Assembly: GCA_033961575.1 (NCBI GenBank)
Contig: CM066730.1
Span: 135,993,523 to 136,057,522 of the forward strand
Source of the DNA: Aselliscus stoliczkanus
Lineage: Eukaryota; Chordata; Mammalia; Chiroptera; Hipposideridae
Direction: 5' to 3'
Length of the DNA stretch: 64,000 nt
Part shown: positions 46,761 to 59,160 of the stretch, in pieces
Layout: each line of letters opens with the position of its first letter
How positions within the stretch are numbered: the first letter of the stretch is position 1
Made by a program: the position numbers and the translations under genes
Notes under the pieces: model-generated
What the model saw: only the letters and a program-made list of their open reading frames with translations
The model's database searches: none
What the model was told of the DNA's origin: nothing

Positions 46761-48766
46761 AGTTTGAGAAATGTGCATGTCCCCCATTATGGGCACTTAT
46801 GTGTCTTTAGGCAGCAGGCGACAATAGAGGTAAGTTAGAAAAAGACTAAACCCAGGTGAGTTCTGAAGACATGATCTCAAGTGACCTTATGAAGACAGAA
46901 GGATACTCGGAACAAAATCACTCGACTCCTATCATAGCCTGCCTGGCCATGTTGAGTCCAACACAAACATTCATGCAAAGAAGAAACTCTAAAATAACAC
47001 TTAGCACTTCGTGACGATGATCTGATAGACTGTCTTCCAAAAGAATCTATGCATTACTCAGGAGGGCTCCTGAGTGGCAATAAATATTCACCTCTGACCC
47101 TAACTCCATGGAGTGTACTCTAAAAGATTAAAAGGGGAAATATGATTTACAGGAACTCTTCTGGAACCTGCTGAGATTTAAATATACCCTGAATCTATGA
47201 GAGCAAGCCAAAAAAAAAAAGAACCAACAACTTTAATTTTGCAACACTGATCTCCCAAAACCAAGTTAGGCTGGAGCCCTTAAATGCCTGTGCCCACATA
47301 AGAAATCAGGTTGTTAAAATACTCACTCCAGGAGAAAAAGAAATGGGGTAGGAGCAAAGCATATCTTCTCTTTCTGAACCTGGGAGAATTGAGTGGGACA
47401 CAACTGATATTCCATTTCATTATCTCCTGTGTGAGGAAGGAGGGGTGGGCTTGGAAATTCGTTTAGATCTTTTCCAAGTCTACAGTTAACAGTCCGATAG
47501 CTTTAAAGAAGCAGCCCTGTTTCTGAATTCTTCAGCCAGATTCAATTAACACGAAGCACAAGGGAAATTTAAAAGCCAACGTGGTCTCATTTGAAAAGTA
47601 ACTGGACCACATAAAATATCATAAAATATATTACCAACTCTTCCAGTACTTCTACTTCCGGGCATCTCTCCTAAAAAAACAAATCTATTGCTTGTTTAAC
47701 ACTGTCAGTGTTTCCAGCAGCTGGTTAGGACGCTAGGACCCAAGGCTGTCAGCACCTCCCCTTCTCAGCACCTCCCCGTCTGCACACTGATCCTGTTCTG
47801 CTGAGTGAAAAGCCACCAGACTTCTCCAAGTAGTTGGGGCCTATCTGTGTCTTTCCTTTCTAGAGATGAGGTATGACAAAGCACAGAGAAAGACTTTTTA
47901 TGAAGTTTCTAGGCAAAGGTCACAGGTAGCTCAACTGAGGAGATGATATCATTTTGTGCTGCTATCATATACCAACACGAAAACATTCTTGGACTAAGGT
48001 TTTAATAAACACAGTAAGGCCAGTTAATCCCATCCAATCACTCATGCTTGTCATGCTTTGCCAATACCTCCCACTCCTTTACTTACTTCTACTCTCTTGT
48101 ACTCACTGTGCTACGTCACTCTGGCTTCTCCTTTACATACTGCTCCAGTTGCCATACCCCACTCCCAAGGCCCACCCAGCCAAACTACCAGCACACTCCA
48201 CGGAATCTCCTTGAGTTATAAAGAAACTACTCCATACCCTAACCTCTCCCCAAGATCCTCTGTTCTCTCAACAGCTTCTGGTTCCCTACCATGATACCAC
48301 ACTCAAGTGGGTAATGTTCATTCTCTCCCTCTCTGGGAAGCTGGAAAACGGGGGCCAACGTTTTTGTAAACTCCCTTCCACCACTAAACCATTACTCTGT
48401 TACCCTTGTTTCAAAAGTTAATCTCTACTCTGATATCTCTCCTTTCAATGCACATTTTACCAGCAACCCATCACTCTGAGTAAATCGCTTTTTTCCTAAA
48501 TGACAGGAAAAAAAAATCAAGGTCACTGGGCTAGAATTGCTTTGGTTTCCTGACCTTTGGTACAAATAATACCTGCACTTGTACTTTCTTTTCATTCCTG
48601 GCATCTCTGTGGAGGAGGTGAACTTCCTATCAAAATACCAAAAGTTAATCTCTCTATGTGTGCAATGTTCTGTCCTTCCACCCTCTCCAGGGACTATGTT
48701 TAATCATCCCCTTTTTAGCTTCTACATATTGCTTTTCTGGATCTTTCCCAGAAAGACACACACACC

Positions 48767-48769
<3 letters not shown>

Positions 48770-48822
<53 letters not shown>
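48770..48822. repeat. (TA)n microsatellite, about 53 bp
   Basis: Pure AT alternation. The open frame that crosses it, with an Ile-Tyr run, is an artefact of the repeat. Confidence 0.97.
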
Positions 48823-48825
<3 letters not shown>

Positions 48826-49245
48826 TCCCTCCTTGCCTCAATGCAACAATAGCTTCCAGTTGGCTAGGTAACATGCATTCTACCTGCCTCTTTTCATGAT
48901 CAGGATTCTCAAAACACTAGTCTACTCTTATTATGTCTAATTTCTGACCTTTTGTTCCATTCTCAACCCATGACTCTCTGATTTCCATTCTAATGAAACC
49001 GTTCTGTGCTTACCAAGGACCACGTGGCCAAGCCCATGAACACTCTTTGATTTTATCTACCTGACCTCCCTTGTAGCATGAGACCACAATCCATGATGAT
49101 TCTTTTGCTGAAATGCTCTCCTTGGTTTCTATGTCAAACTCTAGTTCATCCATTTCCTTCTACCTTCCATTCATTTCACTTCACTATTTTCTTTATTCAT
49201 GTCTTTAATGTTGCTGCTTTGCAGGACTCCAGTTTTGTCCTTAGG

Positions 49246-49684
49246 CTTTTTTTTTTTTCCCCCCAAAGATTTTTTGGGGAATTGGGGAACGGGAACAGGG
49301 TTGGGGAATCAGGGAAGGGTAAAGGGGAACAGCCAAGTTGTTGTCCTTCAATCTTAGTTGGGGGCGGGGGGGACGCAGCTAGCTCAGCTCCAAGTCCAGT
49401 CACCATCTGGGCAGGCCATTGGCAGCTTGCAGACGCTCAGCTCAAGGTGCCGTCTTCAATCTTAGTTGTGGATAGTCGCAGCCCACTATCCCATGTGGGA
49501 GTTGAACTGGCAACCTTGTTGTTAGGAGTATGTGCTCTCACCAGCTAAGCCATCCTGCCACCTGTTGGCAGTTCAGGGGCAGCTCAGCTTGGGTGCAGCT
49601 CACTGGCCCATGTGGGAATTGAACTGGTGACACTGTTACTCAGAGCTCACATTCTTAACCAACTTAGCCACTTGGCTGGCCTGG
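49246..49684 (-). mobile_element. Long composite tRNA SINE, minus orientation
   Basis: T/C tract, CAAAGATTTTTTGGGGAATTGGGG, CTTCAATCTTAGTTGTGG modules and two reversed tRNA-like heads (GGGAGTTGAACTGGCAACC and GGGAATTGAACTGGTGAC), ending CCACTTGGCTGGCC. Flanking CCTTA motifs may be the target duplication. Confidence 0.85.
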
Positions 49685-49689
49685 CCTTA

Positions 49690-50500
49690 TGTTGTTTTTT
49701 TAAATTTTTTTTTACCATATATAATTTTTATTTTATTTTATTCATTTTTTTATTATTATTGTTTTATTATTATTAGTTACAGATATACAGACAATGCAAT
49801 ATTCACCCCTTACAAAGCTACTCCCCCTCCCCCCTCTACCCCCGATATCATACATATCTATTACAATTCCATTGACTACATCCCCACACTATACTCCACA
49901 TCCCATGACTATATATGTGTTAAATTATAGTCAACATCTAATGTTATTCAGCGGCAGTTTCAGATGTACAGTGCAGTAGTCAGGCCACTACACTGTCCAT
50001 GAAGTGGTCTCCCTGACAAGACATGAGTCCACTTGGTCCCCTAAAAAAATATTTACAACATTATTGATTATATTCCCTAAACTGTCTTTTCTATTCCTGT
50101 GGTAGTATTGTAGTTATAAGTTTATGTTGCCTCGTCCCTTCCCCTTCTCCCTCATGCCCACCCCCATCCCATCTAGCCCTCATCAGTTTTTCCTTTGTGT
50201 TTCTAAGACTATTTCTGTTTACATTACTTATTTATTCAGTTCTTTAGATTCCACATATAGGTGAGATGATATGGTATTTGTCTTTCTCTGACTGACTTAT
50301 TTCACTTAGCATAATTCTGTAGGTTCATCCACATCATTGCAAATAGTACGATTTCTTTCTTTTTTATAGCTGCGTAATACTTCATTGTGTAAACGTACCA
50401 GTTTCTTAAGCCTGTTGTCTATTGTTTTCAAATCTTGGCTATTGTAAATAGCGCTGCAATGAACACAGGGGTGCATATATTTTTTCGAATTGTGTCTTGG
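49690..50500 (-). mobile_element. Bat-type L1 3' end, minus orientation
   Basis: TTAGTTACAGATATACAGACAATGC, CTTACAAAGCTACTCCCCCTCC, ATTCCACATATAGGTGAGATGATATGG, and CTATTGTAAATAGCGCTGCAATGAAC are reversed L1 3' sequence. Low divergence from the copy at 43548 in some parts shows shared ancestry. Confidence 0.85.
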
Positions 50501-51173
50501 GCCTGCCCTATGCTTTTTATTACTTGAACTTCCCTGGATGACTACTCAAGTCTGGAAATTGCACTTTTCTTGCTCCCAATTATCCATGCCAGGAAAGACC
50601 TCAACATTAATTCCTAAGATCACGTATCTAAATGACTCCCCTTCACTTTGTCTTATGGATGCTTGAACCCTCAACGTGTCTCAAACTTAACTCCTCATTT
50701 CCCCGTCCACCGTGTTAATGCTCCTAAAATCTTATGTCAAAGAATTAACGATCCCATTGTCCACCTAGTTTCCCAGTCCAGAAACACGAGTTATCCTCCA
50801 CTACTCCCTCTCACACTCAACATGTTATCAGTCACCAGTTCCTAGGGATTCTCTCTAACTCTTAAACCCAGTCCCTCATTTGTCCTTGAGTACTTCTTGC
50901 TTGAATCGTTAAAATCAACTTTTAATTAACCTCCCATTTTCCAAGCAAATACTTTATGTAATCCATTTTGCATACAACTACAAAAATACAAAATTGCAAA
51001 TACGGTACAATTTTATGTATGGGAAATTCTCATAGCAGTTATATAATGCAGTGGTTCTTATATTTTTCTGTATTTTCCAAATGTTTCACCATAATCATGA
51101 CTGTTTTTTTTTTTTATAGAAGCGAAACGAAAACTATGTTATCATATAAAAGCAAAAAGAAATGGTATCATAC

Positions 51174-51348
51174 TATGTATCAGCGGTGTGTCTAGAAGAC
51201 GACAGTCCTGTGTATACGGAGGTGCTGGAAACCACTCGGGTTCTGGGGAGTTGGTATAATGGCAAATCTTCTTGCTCTCTCCTTTGGGCCACAGCAGGAA
51301 GTTCAACATGCAAGCCAGGACCTTGGACATCATTCGGAATCATCATGC
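51174..51348 (-). CDS. PATJ: PATJ internal exon: linker with QRREQED segment (57 full codons)
   Basis: The acceptor is GCTCTTTAG. The first two bases complete a Gly codon begun in the previous exon. The reading is then [20 protein letters not shown], followed by [12 protein letters not shown] and ending SSSRHTADT plus TA. The donor is GTATGA, and the TA is completed by the C that opens the next exon to give Tyr. In my memory of human PATJ this junction residue is Cys and there is a single Met, so this species appears to differ at both places. The 175 bases fit phases 1 to 2 exactly. The segment has no PDZ motif and continues the linker before PDZ6. The neighbouring introns are long (4.9 and 11.6 kb). 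Confidence 0.9.
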
Positions 51349-53396
51349 CTAAAGAGCAAACACAGATGATAATGAACACAAGGTGCATTCATTCATCCTT
51401 CAGTCAATCAACAAATAGTTACGGGCACCTACTATGGGCAGGCCCCTTCCAGGTAGAAAACTTATATTAAACTAAGTAAGTAAAATATTTACCATGTCAG
51501 ATGGTGACAAGTACTATGGTGAAAAATGGAGCAAAGAAGAGGGATAGGGATTGCTTAGTGGAACAGAGCTAGAATTTTGAGTATGGCCTCACTGGAAAGA
51601 TGACATTTCAGCAACATAAACGCTTCATCAAAAGAATCTTCTTTATGATGCTATTCTAATCTTACTATAATTTTTCCTTCATCAACTGAGGCTGTCTCAA
51701 TTGCAGACATTCCAATATTTCACAGATTTAAAAAAATCAACAGAATAATAAATAACAAAATAAAAAACTTATATTTTTAAAGGGGCTTTGTTTATAAATT
51801 CCATGGTTCTTCTACATTTGTCAGCTTATTTAATTCTCATATCAAATATGAGTTAAGGAGAAAAGATACTAACAACCGTATTTTATAGATGGGGAGGAAA
51901 CAGTCCAAGGAATGTTGCGATTAGAATGTGCAAATTTACCTGACATGCCATCTGTCATTTTCCCATTTACTGAAAAAAAGAATAACTAAGGCAGAGCTGT
52001 GCATAAAGTTCTATGGACATGTTCAGAGACCTGCACCCATGCCGACATAATTCCATTAATCACCCTTTAAACACATCCCAGTGTCCATTATATCCAATCC
52101 ATTATAAATTTCCAGCCAATCTTTCTTTATCATGTTAAACAAATATGTTAAATTTGTGCATCAAATACCTTACTTAAATCCAAACATTTATGGTATATTT
52201 TGCAGATCTGGCTTATCAGAAAGTTATAAATAATCCCTGACTGAGATATAGTCTTCTAAAAACTCTTAAGCATCACTTAAAGTCTCCATTTTTCCATATT
52301 GAACAAATTTTCTAGTAAACTCCCTAGTACTTCTGCTTTTTATCTTGTCTAGAAGTGTTGGAATCTGGATCTAATCGGTTGGTGATGCAACAGAATCTGG
52401 CGAGGGGGTGAAAGTCACTGTGATGCTCAGATGGCATTAAAGGAAGTCTGTTGTCTTCCCTGCCCCGCTTCCCCATGCACCCCTCATCCCATCCAAAGGG
52501 GCCAACATTCCTGCTCTGCCTATGTCTGCCTTCTCTCCATGGAGGAGGGACGTAGGATGGGATCGAGATTCTGGCAAGAATGGCCTAAAACCAGAATTTT
52601 TAGAACAGAAAAGCAGCTCTATTTGCAGAGCTATTTCCCATCCAGCTATGCTGGTAAAAGCAGCCTGTTCGGTTACAGTGCTGGGTTTCATGGTTGCTGC
52701 AGTTTGTTTAAAGCTTGGCATTACCTGCCCCACACAAAGGCTGCCCATACCCTGGGCCTGACTCCTCCTCCATGGACCCTTGGCAGGGCTAGGGCACATA
52801 TTTTTGTCTCTCACAATGCTTGACACAGTTTCACGTTACAGAGCTGGTCACCAAGTGCCCATAAAACAAATCGAGTCCTCAAGGGCCTGCACAGTTGTTA
52901 GGTAATGGCCTTAACAGGAGCACAAAGGTTAGAAAAACAGGGAACTTAAAAATAAAAGTTCTGGGTAAATGAAAAGTGAACACTTGCAGAAAGGAATGGG
53001 AAAAATGTTCAAAAGGTTTATACTTGGTGAGGTGGAAGAACAATGGTCAACAAAATAGAGGCAGTAAGAATCTGGGGAGAGAGGAGATTGGGTTACTATA
53101 CAGCTTAGCAACTGAAAAAAAAAGGGAGTCAATATGATGTTGAATAACACACATGAGCGGCCTACCACTTTCTCATCCAACAAATATTTCTTGAGCACCT
53201 ACTATGGTAACAAAATCAGAGATAAGACCTGCCCTCCAGAAGCTCAGTGTATATATAGTATGAGACTGATAGGCAAATGAGTATGTGTGCCTGACTCTTG
53301 GGTGCAATGACAGAAATTCATCCAGGGTTCACTGGAGGTATACTCCAAGCAGGGGCAGTACTTGGGAAAAAAGTACTTTCTGTCCGAAACCTGAAA

Positions 53397-53520
53397 TTTT
53401 TTTTTTTTTAACTAAAATTTATTGGGGTGACAATGGTGAGTACAGTTATATAGGTTGCAAGTGCACAATTCTGCAATATATCATCTATACGAAATCTTGT
53501 AACACCAAATGCGTTATTGA
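53397..53520 (-). mobile_element. L1 3' untranslated fragment, minus orientation
   Basis: AAATTTATTGGGGTGACAATGG, GTTATATAGGTTGCAAGTGCACAATTCTG is the common L1 3' UTR text of laurasiatherian mammals, reversed. Confidence 0.65.
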
Positions 53521-54194
53521 TTTTAAATTTCTCTTGTATGCTTTACATTATTAATTATGCTAATTGGTAGGTTAATTTCATAGCCCATGATGAATATAGG
53601 CTCTTTGAAGATACACAATTTTGGATTAAGTATAGGATTAAGAATAGCCCTTTACATATAGGTTCTTAAAAATAACTTTTAAACTCATTGTTCATAGATA
53701 AATCCAAAGTTGTCAGTCACTAAAAAGTGGTCAAAGAGTTACAGATTTCAAAGAGACCTTATAAAACACGTAACTCCAACCCTTCATTTTACAGTTGAGG
53801 AAGTGGAGAGGCTTGGAGAAACCTGGGGAACTGCTTGGAAACAAAGGCTGCAGGTTAACTGCCCGGTACTAAGGGTCCTAGGACTAAAACAGTCTGCTGT
53901 TTGCTGGGCAGAGCTCTTGAGAACAAAATGAAATTTTGAGTAGCATCAACTCAATATGTATGCTGCTGAAATCTGTATTGACTCCATATCAGTCATTTCT
54001 CAGCCCACCCATGATCAGCACTAACCTAGATACACATGCCTACCACATAGCATTCTGGAGGCTCGCAAAAATTGTTCCTAAAAGCATGTAGTCATGAGTG
54101 CTTTTCTAGTAAGATAAACAAGTTTAGTTTCATTCCCAAAGCTATGATCTCTGAAAATAAATTCCCAGGGCCTTGCGAAGTATTAGATTAAAGC

Positions 54195-54523
54195 AGTCTA
54201 GTGGGTTGAATAGTGTCCCCCTAAAAGACAGATTGCTTGAGTGGGACCTAAATCCAATGACAGATGTCCTTATAAGAGACAGAAGAAGAGAAGCCAAGGG
54301 AAGAAAGAGGCAGATTGGAGTGATGCAGCCACAAGCAAAGAATGCTGGAGCCCCAGGGGCTGGAAAAGGCAAAGAACAGATTCTTCCATAGACGATTCGG
54401 AGGGAGCACAGTACCTTGGGTTATGATTTCTGACCTCCAGGACACCAAGAGAACTAATTTCTGTTGTTTTAAGCTACCAAGTTTGTGACAATTTGTTAAA
54501 ACAGCACTAGGAAACTCATACAG
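54195..54523 (+). mobile_element. MLT1-like MaLR LTR, plus orientation
   Basis: GTGGGTTGAATAGTGTCCCCC, GTGGGACCTAAATCCAATGAC, GTCCTTATAAGAGACAG, GGCAGATTGGAGTGATGCAGCC, CTGACCTCCAGGAC and TTTCTGTTGTTTTAAGCTACC appear in MLT1 order. It is an old solitary LTR with no internal region. Confidence 0.85.
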
Positions 54524-54719
54524 GTGGCAGAAGGCAGAGGAACTAACTCTGGAGTCACCTAGGTGATATTACAAGCAGGGTTCATGGGGCACTGGATTAT
54601 TCCATGAGAAGAATACCTCTTTCTCTATATTCTTCCCAACTCCACTGCCCCTCCCCACAAACTCCCATTCCATATATCTAGTCTTTTCCCTTCAACTCTG
54701 ACAGTATAAAGCATATGTA

Positions 54720-54880
54720 GTTCCAAACCAGGGGCAACTTTACCTCCCAGGGGACATTTAGCAATGTCCAGAGATAATCTGGTTTTGATCATGACTGGGG
54801 GTGAGAGGGCCACTGGCATCTAGGGTTAGAAGGCAGAGAAGCTACTAAACATCCTAAAATGCAGTTAAATCCTCTTCAAC
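54720..54880 (+). mobile_element. DNA transposon relic (hAT-like MER family)
   Basis: GGGGACATTTAGCAATGTCCAGAGATAATCTGG, GACTGGGGGTGAGAGGGCCACTGGCATCTAG, GCTACTAAACATCCTAAAATGC matches the same family as about 16880-17090. Family name uncertain. Confidence 0.6.
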
Positions 54881-55262
54881 CAAAAATTATTGGGTCCAAA
54901 AAAGTACCGACATCGCTATAAAGTATCAGTGGTAATTAAACAGATATGGTCTATTCATGTATTTATTCAGTTGTGCTGTGAATTTTCTCCAAGTATTTAT
55001 CAGTCAGAGGACTATAGAAAATTGTGCTGAATTTTAAAAAATAGTATACTGGGAAAGTTTTGGAGAAAAAATGTCCCATATTTTTCCTAGTCACATCGGT
55101 TTATACATCATGAAACATTTGATAGACTCATCTAATCTTAGACATTCTAAATTAACTCCTTTGACCCACTGGGAATTAACAATTGTTATCATCTCATAGA
55201 TGCTTTCAACCTTTCCATTCAGCATTCTAGTCTTTGGATTTTACTTAACAGAATGCTGAATT

Positions 55263-55453
55263 CAGGGCAGCTGGTTAGCTCAGGTGGTTAGAGCGCAGGC
55301 TCATAACACCAAGGTTGCCAGTTCGATTCCCACATGGACCAGTGAGCTGCACCCTCCACAACTAGATTGAAGACAACCACTTGACTTGGAGCTGATGGGT
55401 CCTGGAGAAACATGCTGTTCCCCAATAACATTTCTGAAAAAAAAAAAAAATCC
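55263..55453 (+). mobile_element. Ves-type tRNA SINE, plus orientation
   Basis: GGCAGCTGGTTAGCTCAGGTGG, B box GTTCGATTCCC, then CACCCTCCACAACTAGATTG and a CCCCAATAACATTTC tail with poly(A). Flanks CAGAATGCTGAATT and CAGAATTCTGAATT (55249-55262, 55454-55467) differ at one base. Confidence 0.93.
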
Positions 55454-56254
55454 CAGAATTCTGAATTTATATAAAACCATTACATAATTTTCTATAGTTC
55501 TTTCTCCCCCTTACAACGTATTACCATACAATACAAGAATTGCCCACAGAGGAAGACTTTCCTATAAGCAGAGTCTTAACAGGTGAAGGACAGCATAAAT
55601 CTGAAACAATGGCTCTATAAATCCCAGTGCTATGAAAAAACAGTCTTACCTAGGGACGCTAATATTATGACAACATTTGATATTTATGTTGGAGGAGGAA
55701 AATATTTTTTAAAAGTCAAGTTTTCAAAAATATGTAAGAATCAATATTGGGGGGAGGCAGGGAGAGGCATGATACTTTCAGAATTCTTTAATGGAAACTA
55801 AGTTATTGATGCACCAAAATTGACTGTAATATATGGCTATAAAAATGTTTCATAAATGTTTAAAATATGCCTCTCTTTATTAATATTTAACAACCCTATT
55901 CAATGAGCTAACAGTATCACTTAATAGCATCAGAGATTTTAATATATATTAGTAGAGACTTATTTCAGATTCAGCCTAAGGTATTGTTTTAGTTTTAATC
56001 CATACTGCTAATAAAAAGCAAAAAGAGGCAGAGAAAATGCAGCCTTCTCAGAAAACAGAATCTGAAAGTTTGAAGTTCAAAATACGAGCCATGTTATTCT
56101 TCCATACATCTTGAAGCATATTAATTTATAAGCAGATTTAAATTCAACATATAATGAATGAAAATGTGACAGTAAAATTCATCACATACAAAAATAAAAC
56201 CGAAAGATTGCAAAATAATATAATTTGTGTTTATGAGAAACAAAAACCACAAAC

Positions 56255-56378
56255 CTAACTCCAGACTGCTTTCTGTTAATGAATTAAGATTTTCCAGAGC
56301 ATCAAATCTGCCTTGTTGACTGTTTTCTTCAGTTGAGGGTATGGAAGGTAGGGAATTGATGCCAAAATTTTCTTTCAT
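56255..56378 (-). CDS. PATJ: PATJ internal exon: linker, 41 codons plus one base
   Basis: The exon opens in phase 0 with ATGAAAGAA after a TTCCTCTCAAG acceptor. It closes in phase 1 (TTA G) before GTTTGT. It encodes [20 protein letters not shown], then [21 protein letters not shown], and the first base of a Gly codon. This matches the PATJ linker just after the acidic exon. The donor G|GTTTGT departs from the usual GTRAGT at position +3, so it is a weaker site. The next GT downstream, in GTGGTT, would lengthen the exon by five bases and break the frame with the following exon, so 56255 is preferred. No domain is visible; the segment is rich in Ser, Asn and Glu. It could be skipped in some isoforms, but because it is not a multiple of three, skipping would shift the frame unless another exon is skipped with it. 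Confidence 0.9.
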
Positions 56379-57599
56379 CTTGAGAGGAAGAAAAACAGTA
56401 ATGCATTAGTACTTTATAATAAAATGCGGAACACTAATGTTGTTCAAACCAGATGATAATGATAGTGAAAAACTGGCCTTGCAAACAGTCCTTCCCCAAT
56501 AACGGTTTATACGGTGGCACGTAGTCACAAATGCTGGCAATTTAATATATACGAGAGTACAGGCTAGTGACACCTGTATTTTCCAAACACAGAATTTTTC
56601 AACAAATTTGTTTTCTAAACATTAGTAAGTAGATTTAAATAAACAGTCACCAAAGTAGAGAAATAAAAAATCTATCGAGTCAAGCAAGGTCAATGGTTGA
56701 TACACACTACCTCCTAGATCATGTGGGGTCACCTTTTAAATAGCTGATCCCAAAACATCCATAGGAGTGCTACATCTTCTCCAGCACTCCTATGTGTCTG
56801 GTGAACACCTAATTACCCAAATCTAAAATGAAAGATAAGCATAGTCACCAACTTACTGTACTTTCCTCTTGTCCGCCTTTTACATGTCTTTTATGATTTT
56901 CCAAAGTTATAATCTTCTAAAACATACAATTTTCACTGAAGTATTTAATTATGACATTTACTAACTTTTATAAGCATAAAATTAAATGACAATGTTATGG
57001 CCACCACAGGGATATGCCTTGATTCAGTTAAGGTGAATAACACCATGTTATTCTCTACTGTTGGAAATATAGGGTGTTCAAAACAAAAATGTGAATTATA
57101 TCTTTTACAATAGTCTGTGCTTTTTTGTTTTCTTTATTAATTTATGTTGGCCACAATTCAATGGTATGGGAAGAACTTCTCATAAACTAATGTACCAAAT
57201 ACTGCTAGATTTTTCCAGATTATGACTATAGCTAAATATATAACTATATCATATACCTAATGGAGCCTACAGAATGTAGAATTCAACTCAAATATTAAAT
57301 AGGGGTGAGAAAGGAGATAAGGCTACTTAGTTGCCTAGAATAAAAGAAGAGTTTCTTAGAGACGGAAATAAGGTGGAGATGGGAGGCAGTGAGTACTGAA
57401 AAAGAATACATTTCATAGCAATTTTTGGACCATTTGAACATTTTTTAAAAATGTTAATGGCAATTATGGAACTGAGGAATAAGAGAATTGATACCTGAAT
57501 CTGTGATTTCAATATAGTAAGTATGAGAGGTTAGATCTTTAAAAAATGAATTTGGACTTTTTTTCTAAATAGAGAAGAAAATAAGAATACATAATTATT

Positions 57600-59160
57600 C
57601 TCAGATAAATAATCCTCAGGGTGGGAAAAAAAATCAGATCTTTAAAAAATGGGCAAAAGACTTGAACAGACATTTCTCAAAAGAATAATTGAACATGGCC
57701 AATAAGCACATGAAAAGTTGCTCAACATTATTAATAATTAAGGAAATGCAAATCAAAACCACAATGAGATACCACTTCACATCTATTTAAAATGAAGGAA
57801 AAAGGGGTGGCTAGTTAGCTCAGATGGTTAGAGTGCAGGCTCATAACACCAAGGTTCTATCCCCACGTGGGCCAAAGAGCTGTGCCCTCCACAACTAGAT
57901 TGAAACAGCTACTTGACTTAGAGTAGCATTGGGTTCTGGAAAAACACACTGTTCCCCAACAAAATTTCTTTTAAAATAAATAAATAAATAAACAAATAAA
58001 TAAATAAATAAATAAATAACTGAAATTAAATTAAAAAAAAGGAAAAAAACCCAGAATACAAGTGTTGGTGAGCATGTGAAAAAAACTGGAAAACTTGTAT
58101 ATTCCTGGTGAGAAGGTATAACGGAGCAGTTGCTGTGGAAAACAACATGGTGGTTCCTCAAAAATTTAGCATACAATTAACATATAATCAGTTTCACTTC
58201 TGGGTATATACCCCCAAAATGTGGGTATCTGAACAAATATTTGTATACCAATGTTCACAGAAGCATTAGTCATGATAGCCAAAGACAGAAACAACCCAGG
58301 GGTTCATGAATTGATGAATGGTAAATAAAATGCTGCATATACATACAATGGAATATTAATCAGCCTTAAAAAGGGAAAAAATTCTAACACATGCTACAAC
58401 ATGGATGAATAATGAAGACATCATGCTAAGTCAAATAAGCCAGACACAAAAGTATAAATATCATATGATTCCATTCTACAAGGTACCTAGACTAGTTAAA
58501 TTTTTAGAGGCAGAAAGTAGAATGGCGATTGGTTCCCAGAGAATGGACAGTTACTGTTTAGAGGGTACAGAGTTTCAGTTTGGGAAAATAAAAAAAGTTC
58601 TGGAGATGGATGATGGTAATGATCGCATAATAATATAAGTGTATTTAATTCAACTGGAACTGTAAGCCTAAACATATTTAAAATAGTCAATTTTATGTAA
58701 TACATATTTTACCACAACTAAAAATAAGAAACCAGGAGACAACATGGATGAACCTAGAAAGTATTATGCTAAGTGAAATAAGCCAGACAGAGAAAGACAA
58801 ACATCATAAGATCTAACTTGTATGTGGAATCTAAAGAACAAAACAAACAAAAAACAGAAACAGGCTCATAGATACAGAGAACAACCTGATGGTTACCAGA
58901 TGGGAGGAGATTGGGAAGCTGGGTGAAAAAGGTGGCGGGATTGGGAAGTACAAATTCGTGGCTACGAGGTGGTGGCCGGGATGTAAAGCACAGCATAGGA
59001 AATATAGTCAGTAATATTATAATAATCATGTATAGTACCAGGTGGGTATTAGACTAATTGGGGGGATCACTTCATAAATCATACAAATATTTCACTACTA
59101 TGTTGTATTGAAACAAATATAATATTGAATGTCAAGTATAAAAAAAGCCCAAATAAACCA
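57600..59160 (+). mobile_element. L1 3' sequences, plus orientation, interrupted by a Ves SINE
   Basis: GGGCAAAAGACTTGAACAGACATTTCTC, AAGGAAATGCAAATCAAAACCACAATGAG, TATTCCTGGTGAGAAGG-like text and CTTCTGGGTATATACCC are end of ORF2. A second piece from about 58730 (GATGAACCTAGAAAGTATTATGC, AATAAGCCAGACAGAGAAAGAC) repeats the terminal region, so two L1 insertions abut. Confidence 0.85.
57805..58018 (+). mobile_element. Ves-type tRNA SINE with (AAAT)n tail, plus orientation
   Basis: GGGGTGGCTAGTTAGCTCAGATGG, then GTGCCCTCCACAACTAGATTG and a tail that expanded into AAAT repeats. It lies within the L1. Confidence 0.9.

Larger units (their letters stand above)
39569..51173 (-). other. PATJ: PATJ intron (11.6 kb), contents
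   Basis: A composite SINE (40222-40711), a MIR (about 40895-40985), a short SINE (41032-41146), an ERVL-type LTR (about 42400-43215) with primer-binding-like site, L1 3' ends (43548-44155 minus, 44939-45075 plus, about 49690-50500 minus), a short SINE (44828-44935), a palindromic MITE (45951-46036), a MIR (about 46555-46760), a (TA)n tract (48770-48822) and a long SINE (49246-49684). About 46800-48760 and 50520-51160 show only unique sequence; nothing is recognised there. Confidence 0.75.
51349..56254 (-). other. PATJ: PATJ intron, contents
   Basis: An L2/MIR-like piece (about 51380-51480), a diverged MIR (about 51840-51930), a GC-richer unique block with overlapping open frames on both strands (52431-52826), an L2-like piece (about 53170-53290), an L1 3' UTR piece (about 53397-53520, minus), an MLT1-like LTR (54195-54523), a DNA-transposon relic (about 54720-54880) and a Ves SINE (55263-55453). 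About 55500-56250 has nothing recognisable. Confidence 0.65.

Noticed and set aside
48579..48899. Open frame of 106 codons on the plus strand
   Set aside because: It crosses a (TA)n microsatellite that reads as an Ile-Tyr run; no start context or homology.
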